NCBI RefSeq assembly: GCF_900184995.1
Contig: NZ_LT860099.1
Coordinates: 1,579,931-1,643,930 of the forward strand
DNA: 64,000 nt
Direction: 5' to 3'
Source of the DNA: Konateibacter massiliensis
GTDB lineage: Bacteria > Bacillota > Clostridia > Lachnospirales > Lachnospiraceae
Shown: piece by piece, positions 33,377 through 42,215 of the stretch
Position numbering within the stretch: position 1 is the stretch's first letter
Layout of the letters: each line of letters begins with the position of its first letter
Notes under the pieces: model-generated
Database searches by the model: none
Told to the model about the DNA's origin: nothing
What the model saw: only the letters and a program-made list of their open reading frames with translations
Program-made: the position numbers and the translations under genes

Positions 33377-34738
33377 TTACTCGGTATAAAGCTCTTGGAA
33401 TTTCAGCTGCATTCCCTCCACAATATCCGAAACTGTTGTACCCTGACCACCGATTGCTTCGCTGAACAGAGCCTCCATCTCGCTCTCTGTACCTGCCGGC
33501 CAGCCCTGATTACACCAGTAGAAGGATTTTCCTTCATTGTATAAATCAACGAACGTCTGGAACAGCGGATTTACCTGGTCGGAGCCATAACCATAGGTTG
33601 CAACAATATTGCCTGCATCTACATAAGCCTTCCAAATATCTGATTCACCATCAAACCAAAGCTCTAATATTGCTTTCGCTTCATCAATATGCTTAGATCC
33701 GGAATAGATACCCGGTCCGCCGCCAATTGCCACAGAAGCATATAAATCTTCTCCTGCATCGTTACCCGGAAGCGGGAAATAGCCTCTTTCAAACTCCACA
33801 GTACCTGATGCCTGAATAGCTGCTGCATTGAAGGAGCCGTCAAAGGTCATAGCTGCCTCTCCATCCACAAATTTCTGGATAGCCTGCTGTGCTCCGATTC
33901 CCAAAGAGGAATTCTGGATATAACCCTTGTCATATAATGTCTTATACATCTCAAGTACCTTATCCCATGTTCCCTCATCGGTGAATTTTGTCTCACCTGT
34001 TCTGAGCTGGTCATCAAATGCTGCATTGTCTGCATAAACCTGATTTGCTGCAATCTGATATAAACCAAACTGCATAACATACATATCTTTGTCACCCATT
34101 ACAATCGGCTGGATACCTGCATCCTGCAATACCTGACAGCAGTTTAGGAATTCATCCCAATTAGTCGGCACGGAAAGTCCGTTTGCCTCAAACATATCTT
34201 TATTATAGTAAGTTCCAAGCATTGTTGCACCGCTTCCGATACCATAAACATCGTTACCGTAGCGGTATGACTCTCTTGCCGCTTCCCCGCCAAGCTCAAC
34301 TGCCTTTAATTCAGTCAACGGCTCTAGATAGCCAGCCTGTGCAAGACTGATAATTGAGTTTGCTCCTGCATACTTAGGCTGTAACAAAATGATATCAGGC
34401 GCTTCACCTGAAGCAAGCTTTGTCTTTAATGCCGTATAATACTGGTCATCCGGTAATTTTGTTACCTCCAATGTGATGTTTGGAAATGCCTCTTGTACAA
34501 GCTTCGGCAGTACCTGTGTCTCAAAATCATTTTCTGTTGCTGTTCCCGAATACATCATTGTAATTGTGATGTTGTCCGTTGTCAACGTGCCATCACTTGA
34601 TGTTGTGGCTTCCTCGGTAGTCGTTGTCGCTGCATCACCCGAGCTGCTCTCCTCAGCAGTTTTCTGACTGCAGGCTGTCAATGATGACAAAATCATTGTT
34701 CCTGCTAAAACTAAAGCACCAATCTTTTTCAGTTTCAT
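33377..34738 (-). CDS. Sugar-binding lipoprotein (extracellular solute-binding family 1)
   Basis: 453 residues. Lipoprotein signal MKLKKIGALVLAGTMILSSLTAC with the lipobox Cys at residue 23, then a Ser/Thr/Glu-rich tether. The SBP_bac_1 pattern is clear: ITLEVTKLPDDQYYTALKTKLASGEAPDIILLQ, YNKDMFEANGLSVPTNWDEFLNCCQVLQDAG and FVDGEAAMTFDGSFNAA. It is the first gene of the CUT1 operon and is divergent from the YesM/YesN pair. Its promoter region carries the paired direct repeats at 34800-34838 that recur ahead of the GH106-like gene. The sugar is not known. Confidence 0.95.
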   Translation of the reverse strand: MKLKKIGALVLAGTMILSSLTACSQKTAEESSSGDAATTTTEEATTSSDGTLTTDNITITMMYSGTATENDFETQVLPKLVQEAFPNITLEVTKLPDDQYYTALKTKLASGEAPDIILLQPKYAGANSIISLAQAGYLEPLTELKAVELGGEAARESYRYGNDVYGIGSGATMLGTYYNKDMFEANGLSVPTNWDEFLNCCQVLQDAGIQPIVMGDKDMYVMQFGLYQIAANQVYADNAAFDDQLRTGETKFTDEGTWDKVLEMYKTLYDKGYIQNSSLGIGAQQAIQKFVDGEAAMTFDGSFNAAAIQASGTVEFERGYFPLPGNDAGEDLYASVAIGGGPGIYSGSKHIDEAKAILELWFDGESDIWKAYVDAGNIVATYGYGSDQVNPLFQTFVDLYNEGKSFYWCNQGWPAGTESEMEALFSEAIGGQGTTVSDIVEGMQLKFQELYTE

Positions 34739-34785
34739 TGTAATCCTCCCTTTTCAAAAACAAATTGATTTTCTTTACATTTATA

Positions 34786-34838
34786 ATATTATCATAGTTA
34801 TAGTATACTTTTGTTCGCACTAATGGTATACTATTGTT
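34786..34838 (-). promoter_or_regulatory. Activator-dependent promoter with paired YesN-type sites (sugar ABC operon)
   Basis: Read toward the binding-protein gene: distal repeat AACAATAGTATACCAT (34823-34838), proximal repeat AACAAAAGTATACTAT (34800-34815), 23-bp period, then 8 bases and a -10 box TAATAT (34786-34791). The proximal repeat covers the -35 position, and no TTGACA-like box is present. The same layout recurs at 42163-42215. Confidence 0.7.
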
Positions 34839-34843
34839 AGATT

Positions 34844-34870
34844 GTAACTGTTCAGTACCTTCACAGTTAC
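34844..34870. repeat. Short GTAACTGT palindrome, fragment of nested-element family
   Basis: GTAACTGT and ACAGTTAC form an 8-bp hairpin (34844-34870). Its right part TACCTTCACAGTTAC (34856-34870) is repeated exactly in inverted orientation at 39080-39094, and GTAACTGTTCAG resembles the ends of the elements at 12437 and 23521. Confidence 0.6.
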
Positions 34871-34905
34871 GTTAACTTTAATGATTGCCGGTGCGGAGGT
34901 GCATG

Positions 34906-36642
34906 ATGAAGCTAAAAACAAAATTTCTCATTATATTTTTACTGATTTCCAATATTCCTATCCTTATCATCACAAGCTATACCTACAATAAGTATACGGA
35001 ATTAATTCATGCCCAGACAACACAGGTTTCCGAGAATGTCTTTAACAATGCGAAGGAGTTTGCGAACTCCTCCATCGCAAATATCAATCATATCGCAGAA
35101 ATCTTCTCCTTTTACTCAGGCAGCAATGATACTATTATAGAGGATTTGAAAAAATACGCCAAGTCCGATGACGATTATACGCCATACGATTTATTTCAAA
35201 GCAACAACAACCTAAAGTTTATCTGTCAGAATTTAATTTACTCCTCCTCTTATATAAACGGAATCTTTGTTTTTACTCCAAGCGGCGCCATACTTGGCTA
35301 CGGTTATGGCGGCGGCATTGACATTCGGCCGGACTACCTTCCTTTTGACGATGAATGGTATCAAAACACAGTTGCGCTGAAAGGTAAGACATATGTGGAC
35401 GGAGTGACAAAAAAGGACTTTCTCTTGCGCGGCGAGCCTTCTATTTCGTTTTCACGAGCGCTCTATGATGTATATACACACGAATTTTTAGGTGTTTTGT
35501 TTATTGACTGCTCCGAGGGAGTTTTTGATTTATCGTCCGTCAACACACTGCCGAGCCTGATGCTTTTGTCTATTCAGGATGAGAACGGTTATATTTTATA
35601 TACGAATGTAGATGATCTCGTAGACAATTTTACGTCGAAAACCACACAAAAGAAATCCGTCTCTCTCGACATTGACGGACTTACCTTACATTCAGCCGTC
35701 AATTACACGCATCTATATCAGCAATTTAACTATACAAGAACGCTCATTATCGTGATTGGTATTATCTGCGCGGTCGTGTTTTTTGTTATTTCCATCCTGC
35801 TCTCTCACTCACTGACCCAGCCAATCACCTACCTAAGCAATAAGATGAGCAACCGATTGGGGCACAACAAGGTAAATCGGGAAAAATATTTAATCCGAAC
35901 CGACGAAATCGGTATTCTTGCCAATGAGTATAACCATATGATTGATGAATTGGATACCTTCATTAAGAATGAATATCAAAATAAGCTTATCACCTTGGAT
36001 TCTCAGATGAAGTCCTTGGAAGCGCAGATTAATTCTCACTTTTTGTACAATACATTGGAGTCCATCAACAGCATTGCAGAAATTGAGGAAGTCGAGAGCA
36101 TCGCCGTTATGTCTCTTGCCCTCGGAAATATGTTCCGTTACAGCATTAAGACCCAAAGTGAACTGGTTACCATTGAGGATGAGTTAAACCATGTAAGAGA
36201 CTATGTGGCAATCCAGAAAATCCGCTTCGACAATAAATTTGACTTAGTCATTGATTTGCCGGAAGGAATGCCCTCTCTTCGGGTTCTGAAGCTGATTATG
36301 CAGCCCATTGTTGAAAATGCTCTCTACCACGGACTTAATTACTGTAACCTTGGCAGTTATATTAAGATACACGGATATGTTAAGGAATCAAATATTTATA
36401 TTGACATATGCGACGACGGTGCCGGAATGAGCCGGGAACAGGTGCTGGACCTGGAAAACAGTTTTCAGGAAACAGCGCAGTTTACCGAATTAGGACACCG
36501 CAACAAACAGAGTATCGGATTGAAAAATATTCACACAAGAATCGCCCTCTATTACGGTCAGGGCTATGGCTTGTCTGTCCAGAGTACACCGGGCGAGGGG
36601 ACCATTATTACGATTAAACTGCCCTTATTATTCCGTTCCTGA
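34906..36642 (+). CDS. YesM-type sensor histidine kinase
   Basis: 578 residues from the second of two adjacent ATGs, 6 bases after GCGGAGG. Membrane segment 1 (FLIIFLLISNIPILIITS), an extracellular dCache-like sensor of about 230 residues with WYQNTVALKGKTYVDGV, membrane segment 2 (LIIVIGIICAVVFFVISILL) and a HAMP domain (LSHSLTQPITYLSNKM). The kinase part is His_kinase PF06580: LKSLEAQINSHFLYNTLESI with the phospho-acceptor His, then PIVENALYHGLN, CDDGAGMSREQ and GLKNIHTRIALYYG for ATP binding. Such kinases sense extracellular glycans or a binding protein. It lies divergent from the sugar ABC operon and upstream of its YesN partner. Confidence 0.95.
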   Translation: MKLKTKFLIIFLLISNIPILIITSYTYNKYTELIHAQTTQVSENVFNNAKEFANSSIANINHIAEIFSFYSGSNDTIIEDLKKYAKSDDDYTPYDLFQSNNNLKFICQNLIYSSSYINGIFVFTPSGAILGYGYGGGIDIRPDYLPFDDEWYQNTVALKGKTYVDGVTKKDFLLRGEPSISFSRALYDVYTHEFLGVLFIDCSEGVFDLSSVNTLPSLMLLSIQDENGYILYTNVDDLVDNFTSKTTQKKSVSLDIDGLTLHSAVNYTHLYQQFNYTRTLIIVIGIICAVVFFVISILLSHSLTQPITYLSNKMSNRLGHNKVNREKYLIRTDEIGILANEYNHMIDELDTFIKNEYQNKLITLDSQMKSLEAQINSHFLYNTLESINSIAEIEEVESIAVMSLALGNMFRYSIKTQSELVTIEDELNHVRDYVAIQKIRFDNKFDLVIDLPEGMPSLRVLKLIMQPIVENALYHGLNYCNLGSYIKIHGYVKESNIYIDICDDGAGMSREQVLDLENSFQETAQFTELGHRNKQSIGLKNIHTRIALYYGQGYGLSVQSTPGEGTIITIKLPLLFRS

Positions 36643-36656
36643 AAGTTTTAATTTAT

Positions 36657-36686
36657 ATGATACCAAGGTCAAAAGGTCATGTGACC
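36657..36686. repeat. ATGATACCAAGGTCAAAAGG repeat copy
   Basis: Between the kinase and regulator genes: ATGATACCAAGGTCAAAAGG at 36657-36676 with an overlapping GGTCA/TGACC hairpin (36675-36686). It is related to 30408-30455. The operon is probably still read through it. Confidence 0.55.
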
Positions 36687-36720
36687 CCAACACCTTTATG
36701 CAAGCACGAGGAGGTATAAA

Positions 36721-38283
36721 ATGTACACATATATTGTTGTAGATGATGAAAGTTTAATAAGAAAGGGTACAATCAAAAAATTGGAGGCATTGCAGGAGAC
36801 AGTTTGCTGTATCGGTGAAGCCTCCAACGGAACAGAAGCGCTTGCCCTAATTGAGAATACAAATCCTGATATTATTATTACCGATATGAATATGCCGATT
36901 ATGGACGGCACACAGTTTCTCCCTCTTTTGACCGAGCTCTATCCTCAAAAGCGTCTTATCATCATAAGCGGTTACAAGGACTTTGAATATACAAAGCATG
37001 CTATTTCGGCAAAAGCTGTGGATTATATTCTAAAGCCGTTTAGCAAGGAAGAAATTCAAAAAACCGTCCTAAAAGCGGTGAAGCAGATTGCCGACAATGA
37101 TGAACTCCAAAATAAAATTGATTTAAGCGAATCGGAAAAGGAAAGGGCACGCTATGAATATGATATCCAGATGTTAAAAAACATCGTACTTGGCTACCAT
37201 ACTGCCACGACTTCCATAAGCTCAAGCCGCCTGAAATTTGTGGAGAAAACCCATGATTTGGTTTTAATCGCCATACGTTCCTCCACCCCGCTTGCGGAGG
37301 AAACACTGCAAAACTTTCTTTCAGAAAATGGCTTCGGCGATTTGGCGATTTATCTCCAGCATATCCACTGTGACAACCTTGGCTTTCTCATTCTTTTTAT
37401 GCCTGAGCAGGCAGCCATTTCCGTCAACGATCTGTGCAAGCAGGTGGTAAACAGTCTTTCCTCTCATTTAAGCACGTTAAACATCGATTCCTTTTTCGGT
37501 ATCAGTAACACCCATTCCGAATTGACGAGTCTGAACACTGCATTTGGGGAGGCCGTCGATGCATTAAATTCCAGAGAAATATGCTCCAGCCAGCAGTATA
37601 CCTTTTACAGCTATGTATCAAATGAGCCGCTTAGCATGAACTGGGACAGATATGAGGAGTTCTTATTCCGTATTGAATCAGGGATGACGGAACAGGTAAA
37701 ATTACTATTAGATGACCTATTTCACTATTTTGAAAGTTTAAGGCACTGTACGCTTTCCGACGTAAAATACTATTGCTTTCAACTGGCAGACAGTGCTAAA
37801 CTGATTATGTCGGAATATTTAGAACAGGTGAACACTGGAAGCGTCTCGGGAAGTATGCAGAATATATTAAATACGATTTTTTCTCTTGAGGAAATCAAGC
37901 AGTACTACGCTCAATTTTTTGCCAATATCACCGATATCCTTAAGGCAAAGAGTGTTTATGCCTCAAATGACGTGATTGAAAAAATGCAAATTTATGCAAG
38001 GCGCAATTACTATAAAAATTTAAATGTAGAGTTTCTTTCCTCTCTTTTTTACATGAGCCGCAGCTACTGCTCTCATTTGTTTAAGGAAAAGACCGGGGAA
38101 AACTTCGTAGACTTTGTCAATCAAATCCGCATCGAGAAAGCAAAAGAGCTTTTAAGAAACACAGACAAAAAAATGTATCAAATCAGCAAATCTGTCGGCT
38201 ATGACAATGTTAAGTATTTCTTTCGTATTTTCAAAAAAATAGAAGGCATCACACCGGAGCAGTACAGAAAAGGAGAAAGCTGA
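36721..38283 (+). CDS. YesN-type AraC-family response regulator
   Basis: 520 residues. The N-terminal receiver has the acidic pair in VVDDESLIRKG, the phospho-acceptor Asp in PDIIITDMNMPIMDG, the switch Ser in LIIISGYKDFEY and the Lys in DYILKPFSKEEI. A central domain of about 270 residues follows. The C-terminal AraC domain has both helix-turn-helix units: LNVEFLSSLFYMSRSYCSHLFKEKTG and MYQISKSVGYDNVKYFFRIFKKIEGITPEQYR. It follows the YesM kinase gene by 78 bases after GAGGAGG. Predicted target sites are the paired repeats ahead of the sugar operon and the GH106-like gene. Confidence 0.95.
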   Translation: MYTYIVVDDESLIRKGTIKKLEALQETVCCIGEASNGTEALALIENTNPDIIITDMNMPIMDGTQFLPLLTELYPQKRLIIISGYKDFEYTKHAISAKAVDYILKPFSKEEIQKTVLKAVKQIADNDELQNKIDLSESEKERARYEYDIQMLKNIVLGYHTATTSISSSRLKFVEKTHDLVLIAIRSSTPLAEETLQNFLSENGFGDLAIYLQHIHCDNLGFLILFMPEQAAISVNDLCKQVVNSLSSHLSTLNIDSFFGISNTHSELTSLNTAFGEAVDALNSREICSSQQYTFYSYVSNEPLSMNWDRYEEFLFRIESGMTEQVKLLLDDLFHYFESLRHCTLSDVKYYCFQLADSAKLIMSEYLEQVNTGSVSGSMQNILNTIFSLEEIKQYYAQFFANITDILKAKSVYASNDVIEKMQIYARRNYYKNLNVEFLSSLFYMSRSYCSHLFKEKTGENFVDFVNQIRIEKAKELLRNTDKKMYQISKSVGYDNVKYFFRIFKKIEGITPEQYRKGES

Positions 38284-38321
38284 ACTGTGACAACTGAATC
38301 TGAATACTATGAGGTGATATC

Positions 38322-39083
38322 ATGCAAACAATAAAAGATTCCATAAAGCAGGCAGATGCCTGCAAAGAAAAACGTTCTTCACTCTCCTTGCCAGAGGAGA
38401 AGAAAAAGGAAATAGAAGGCTATTTTCATCTTCATACTACCTATAGCAGCAACACTCTGGATGGAAATTCCCTCACACTGGAGGAGACAAAGGAGGTACT
38501 GGAAACAGGACGCCCTTGCAAAGGAAAATCTTCAAAAGACTGCTATGAAGCACTTGGACATGGAGCCGCCTACGATTTTATGCTCTCGCTGGCAAGCCAG
38601 CCTGATTTACCGATTACAAAGGAAAATATATTAAAGCTTCACGAACTCTTTTATGAGAAAATTGATTCGGAAAATGCCGGAAAACTTAGAACAGCTCCCC
38701 GCCAGATTGCGGGAACCCGTTATCTTCCGCCTCCTCCTGAAGAGCTGGAGCATTTGATGGAACATTTGGCAGATCAGTTGGATTCCTCCAAGTACTCCCT
38801 CCATCCGTTGGAGCTTGCCGCGCTGTCTCACAAGCGGCTCCTTGATATTCATCCCTTTGCTCACGGAAACGGAAGGGTTGCAAGGCTTCTTATGAACCTC
38901 ATCCTTGTAAATACCGGGTACGGCGTGACTTTGATTCCGCTTAGCCTTCGTGATGAATACATTTCTGCACTTGCTACATCCAGAAAACTTTATAATCCTG
39001 ATCCGATTACCAAGATGATTGCAGAATGTGTGGTAGAGACAAATAAGGAATATTGCCGGCTTCTAGGCAATACAGATAAGTAA
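38322..39083 (+). CDS. Fic-domain protein with altered active-site motif
   Basis: 253 residues. The Fic motif reads HPFAHGNGRVAR (His177 to Arg188), where the usual Asp/Glu that binds the metal is His181. The regulatory helix near the N-terminus reads SNTLDGNSLTLEET (residues 43-56), where the inhibitory (S/T)xxxE(G/N) motif has Asp47 for Glu. The flap GTRYLPPPPEELEHLM is present. Fic enzymes usually transfer AMP to hydroxyl side chains; the changed metal residue leaves the chemistry uncertain. It starts 38 bases after the YesN gene stop behind GAGGTGA and may be cotranscribed. Its stop codon lies inside the short repeat 39080-39094. Confidence 0.88.
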   Translation: MQTIKDSIKQADACKEKRSSLSLPEEKKKEIEGYFHLHTTYSSNTLDGNSLTLEETKEVLETGRPCKGKSSKDCYEALGHGAAYDFMLSLASQPDLPITKENILKLHELFYEKIDSENAGKLRTAPRQIAGTRYLPPPPEELEHLMEHLADQLDSSKYSLHPLELAALSHKRLLDIHPFAHGNGRVARLLMNLILVNTGYGVTLIPLSLRDEYISALATSRKLYNPDPITKMIAECVVETNKEYCRLLGNTDK

Positions 39084-39094
39084 CTGTGAAGGTA
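39080..39094. repeat. Inverted copy of the 15-bp repeat at 34856
   Basis: GTAACTGTGAAGGTA is the exact reverse complement of 34856-34870, 4.2 kb away. The fic stop codon lies within it. The two copies bracket the YesM-YesN-Fic genes. Confidence 0.55.
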
Positions 39095-39131
39095 GTAAAC
39101 CGTCACATATCATTTAAAAAAGGAGGCTGCT

Positions 39132-39806
39132 ATGCTTGATAACGAAGCATTTAACTATGTAACATCCCGTCTGGATTTTTGGGATAAGTTAAACGAAGAA
39201 GAAAAAAATATTCTCCAGAACAATACAACAAATGTCGTATTTTCAAAAGGCAGTAAATTATATAGCACAAACAATGAATGTCTGGGCGTTCTTCTCGTAC
39301 ATTCGGGAGAATTACGAGTTTATATTTTGTCTGAGGATGGACGCGACATCACGCTGTACCGGATATTGGAGGGAGAACTTTGTGTTCTGTCCGCCTCCTG
39401 TGTCCTAAACAGCATAACCTTTGATGTGGAAATTGAGGCAGAACAGGATACGGAAGCGTACCTGATCAATATCGGTGCGTTCAGCAAACTGACAAGTCAA
39501 AATGTCTATGTAGAAAACTTTGCTTACAAAAATGCCATTGAACGTTTTTCCGATGTGATGTGGTCTATGGAACAGATTTTATTTATGAAATTTGACAGGC
39601 GTCTTGCTATCTTTTTACTTGATGAGATGGCAAAGACGAACTCCTCCGATTTAACGATTACGCAGGAGCAGATTGCAAAATATGTGGGCAGTGCAAGAGA
39701 GGTGGTCTCTCGTATGCTAAAGGTATTCCAGTCACAAGGGATCTTAGAACAGTCACGCGGATCAATCCGTATTCTTGACCGAGATAAGCTGATGGCACTT
39801 ATTTAA
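39132..39806 (+). CDS. Crp/Fnr-family transcriptional regulator
   Basis: 224 residues. Residues 20-120 form the cyclic-nucleotide-binding-like beta roll (GVLLVHSGELRVYILSEDGRDITLYRILEGELCVLSASCVLN), with Cys pairs in ELCVLSASCVL that are common in clostridial members of this family. A dimer helix follows, then an Fnr-type HTH: LTITQEQIAKYVGSAREVVSRMLKVFQSQGILEQSRGSIRILD, where SAREVVSRML is the recognition helix. No N-terminal FeS cysteine cluster of the Fnr kind is seen. AAAAAAGGAGG precedes the start. It is the only Crp/Fnr gene in the window and a candidate to bind the TGTGA-N5-TCACA sites at 44384, 44970 and 47519. Confidence 0.93.
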   Translation: MLDNEAFNYVTSRLDFWDKLNEEEKNILQNNTTNVVFSKGSKLYSTNNECLGVLLVHSGELRVYILSEDGRDITLYRILEGELCVLSASCVLNSITFDVEIEAEQDTEAYLINIGAFSKLTSQNVYVENFAYKNAIERFSDVMWSMEQILFMKFDRRLAIFLLDEMAKTNSSDLTITQEQIAKYVGSAREVVSRMLKVFQSQGILEQSRGSIRILDRDKLMALI

Positions 39807-39813
39807 AACGCAA

Positions 39814-39848
39814 ATGCCCCAACTCCTCAAACTGAGGGGCTGGGGCAT
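39814..39848. terminator. Terminator after the Crp/Fnr gene
   Basis: ATGCCCCA (39814-39821) and TGGGGCAT (39841-39848) with an inner CCTC/GAGG pair, followed by AATTTAAT. It lies between convergent genes; only a weak T-run. Confidence 0.65.
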
Positions 39849-39901
39849 AATTTAATATCATGCACACCTCGCGAAAGGAATGTAGCTGCTTTTTTCTTCT
39901 A

Positions 39902-42133
39902 TCAGTCACTTACCACTATCATTCCATAATTACAAGGTAAATCAAGCTCAATCACATATCCATCCGCCTCTTTGCTTACCACCTTTGCTGTCTGAATCTC
40001 TCCCGTAAAAGTATTCCAAATCTCCGGCACGCTTTTTGCCGTTTCCACCTTCACTTCTATCTGATCCGGCTTATCACTGTAATTCATAAATAGTGTATGG
40101 CGCTTCCCTTCCTTCAAATACCGATTAAACAGTACACCGGAAAGGTCCTCGCCTCCGTGAAGATATGGATCAATCAAGTAATCTTCATAAGCAGGATGAT
40201 TATTAATTGTTCCCTTCGTTCCTTTTGTGATGGCAATCGGATGCGGAATCTGCTCATTCAGCACATCGCAGATTTTCTCCTTCTCCTGTGCCGGGATTAC
40301 CTTCAGACAGCCAAGCTTCTCTATTCTCTCAAAGATTTGTCGCAGTTCTTCATCTTCGTCTTTTTTCATCGCATATACCGGAGTGGTATCAACCGCTACA
40401 ATTTTGCCGCCCGCCAGCGCATACGCTTCACATAGCTTCGCCATTTCCAGCGGCAGCACCTCGCACATCGGAAGCAACAGCGCAGAAAACGTCTGTCCGT
40501 TTAATTTATTGACAATCTTTGAATTTCTTATCTCAAAATTTTCCACTGCATCCTTGTGTATCAGGTCAAAATCCATATTTTCAGAGGACAGCCTATTCAA
40601 CAATAGCTGCATTTCCCTATCTATATATTTTGCCTGCTCATCCTTTAAGAAAGCACCGTGGAAAAAGGCATGTGTGTAATGCTGATTTGGCAGATAATGC
40701 AGCCAAAAACTCTCCATCGGATGATACACGAGAATATCCGCCTCGTTAATGCCGTCTGTCAGCGCATAGTTTAAGCGCCTTATCATATCATTTCCTTCGG
40801 ACATCTGATTCCACCCTTGCCACTGGAAAAACTGTGAAGGCGGCCAGTCATTTTTTCGATTTCCCCGGTCGGAATAGAAAAATCCGTGATTGATAATGGT
40901 ATGCATGCCTTGCTGGAACATCCATGTCACAATGCGGCTGTACTCCTCAAAAGTCATATCCCAGCCACAGCCCGCAAACACCTCCACCGCCGTCCTCGTC
41001 TTTCCGTAAGAATGTGCACCGCAGGAAGTAAATTTAATATTCAAACTTCCGATACCTTTTCCTAAATGGTCGGCACCGCATATATCCTGATGCCGGTTCT
41101 GGCGCATGTAATCACCGCTGTATCTGGCATGCCCAAACAGCGTCTCCTCGCCCAAGAGATGGGCAAACAATTTCAGATTATGCTCTTTGCACCACGCTTG
41201 AATCTCTCCAAAATAATTTTTCTGAAACAGTGACGCCAGAACGTCAAAATAATCACAGCGCACGCGTCCGGCTTCTTCTCCCGGAATAATGAGCTGATAG
41301 ATATTTTTTCGAATATCATATCCCTTCTGTGCCCAAAACTCATCTGAAAAGCTTCGGCTCCACGCAATCGGGTTGCACATTCTCGTCTCATCATTGAATA
41401 CAGTGGTAATTGCCCCTCCGAAATCATCCTTAAAATACTTATAATATTCATCGTAGGTCGATTTCAAAAACTGTTTTGTGGCTTCCTTATCGAGATAGTT
41501 TACCTGTTCATTTCCGCCTGTTTCGTAAGAATCCGTGTGAACCTTTGTGATATAGGCAACTGCATCCTTCTCAGACTGAAATTCAAGCTCCGGCCCGAAC
41601 ATATCATAGATGAAATAGTTTGAAAGCTCATATGGAGCATTTGTTTCCTTCTCAACAATTGTGATGTTATATGCCAGCTTTGTTTTATCCGTTTCTTCTT
41701 TGACTTCAAAAAGCCCTGTGCCCTCAAACTTCCTTACCTGACTGCGAAATACTTGGTTTTTTGGTATTTCTACCGCCTCAATCGTCACATACTGCTCACG
41801 GTTCCTTTCATCCAGCGTTATTGTCTGATTGCAGGTCCCCGCAGGCCAGTCAATCTCATCGTAGAGCCACATTTTCTCGCCATGCTCCTTTTTATAGTCC
41901 AGCACAGTTTTGATATTGTCAAACCACTCCTCATCCAAATATCCGCCAATATAGCCCTCTCCGCCATTTGTACGTGCATGCGGGTTTGTGCATTTCACAC
42001 CGATATCCGTCTGTAATTTTAACTGTCTTTGCAGCTCCTCTTTCTCCAGTTTATCATTCCAGAACCAGAGAGGTGTCTCCGCCTCATCCAGTGAGCGTTC
42101 TTGTTTTGGATTTTTCCAGATTTCTTTTTCCAT
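39902..42133 (-). CDS. GH106-like glycoside hydrolase
   Basis: 743 residues from the ATG at 42131-42133, which has GGGAGGG ahead; an earlier in-frame ATG at 42178 lies inside the promoter. The opening ETPLWFWNDKLEKEELQRQL and DIGVKCTNPHARTNGGEGYI, then WLYDEIDWPAGTCNQTI, VFNDETRMCNPIAWS and EVFAGCGWDMTFEEYSRIV are of the Glyco_hydro_106 type, known for alpha-L-rhamnosidases; catalytic acids are likely among the Asp/Glu residues of these segments. No signal peptide, so it acts in the cytoplasm on imported oligosaccharide. The exact activity is uncertain. Its promoter shares the paired repeats of the sugar ABC operon, tying it to that regulon. Confidence 0.75.
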   Translation of the reverse strand: MEKEIWKNPKQERSLDEAETPLWFWNDKLEKEELQRQLKLQTDIGVKCTNPHARTNGGEGYIGGYLDEEWFDNIKTVLDYKKEHGEKMWLYDEIDWPAGTCNQTITLDERNREQYVTIEAVEIPKNQVFRSQVRKFEGTGLFEVKEETDKTKLAYNITIVEKETNAPYELSNYFIYDMFGPELEFQSEKDAVAYITKVHTDSYETGGNEQVNYLDKEATKQFLKSTYDEYYKYFKDDFGGAITTVFNDETRMCNPIAWSRSFSDEFWAQKGYDIRKNIYQLIIPGEEAGRVRCDYFDVLASLFQKNYFGEIQAWCKEHNLKLFAHLLGEETLFGHARYSGDYMRQNRHQDICGADHLGKGIGSLNIKFTSCGAHSYGKTRTAVEVFAGCGWDMTFEEYSRIVTWMFQQGMHTIINHGFFYSDRGNRKNDWPPSQFFQWQGWNQMSEGNDMIRRLNYALTDGINEADILVYHPMESFWLHYLPNQHYTHAFFHGAFLKDEQAKYIDREMQLLLNRLSSENMDFDLIHKDAVENFEIRNSKIVNKLNGQTFSALLLPMCEVLPLEMAKLCEAYALAGGKIVAVDTTPVYAMKKDEDEELRQIFERIEKLGCLKVIPAQEKEKICDVLNEQIPHPIAITKGTKGTINNHPAYEDYLIDPYLHGGEDLSGVLFNRYLKEGKRHTLFMNYSDKPDQIEVKVETAKSVPEIWNTFTGEIQTAKVVSKEADGYVIELDLPCNYGMIVVSD

Positions 42134-42162
42134 TTCGTACCCTCCCATAACTTGATAACTTA

Positions 42163-42215
42163 ATTTTAACACATGCATAGTGTATTTTTGTTTGATAATA
42201 TGGTGTATTTTTGTT
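42163..42215 (-). promoter_or_regulatory. Activator-dependent promoter with paired YesN-type sites (GH106-like gene)
   Basis: Toward the gene: distal AACAAAAATACACCAT (42200-42215), proximal AACAAAAATACACTAT (42177-42192), 23-bp period, 8 bases, then -10 TAAAAT (42163-42168) preceded by TGTG. Spacing and even the CCAT/CTAT difference between distal and proximal repeats equal those at 34786-34838. Confidence 0.7.
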
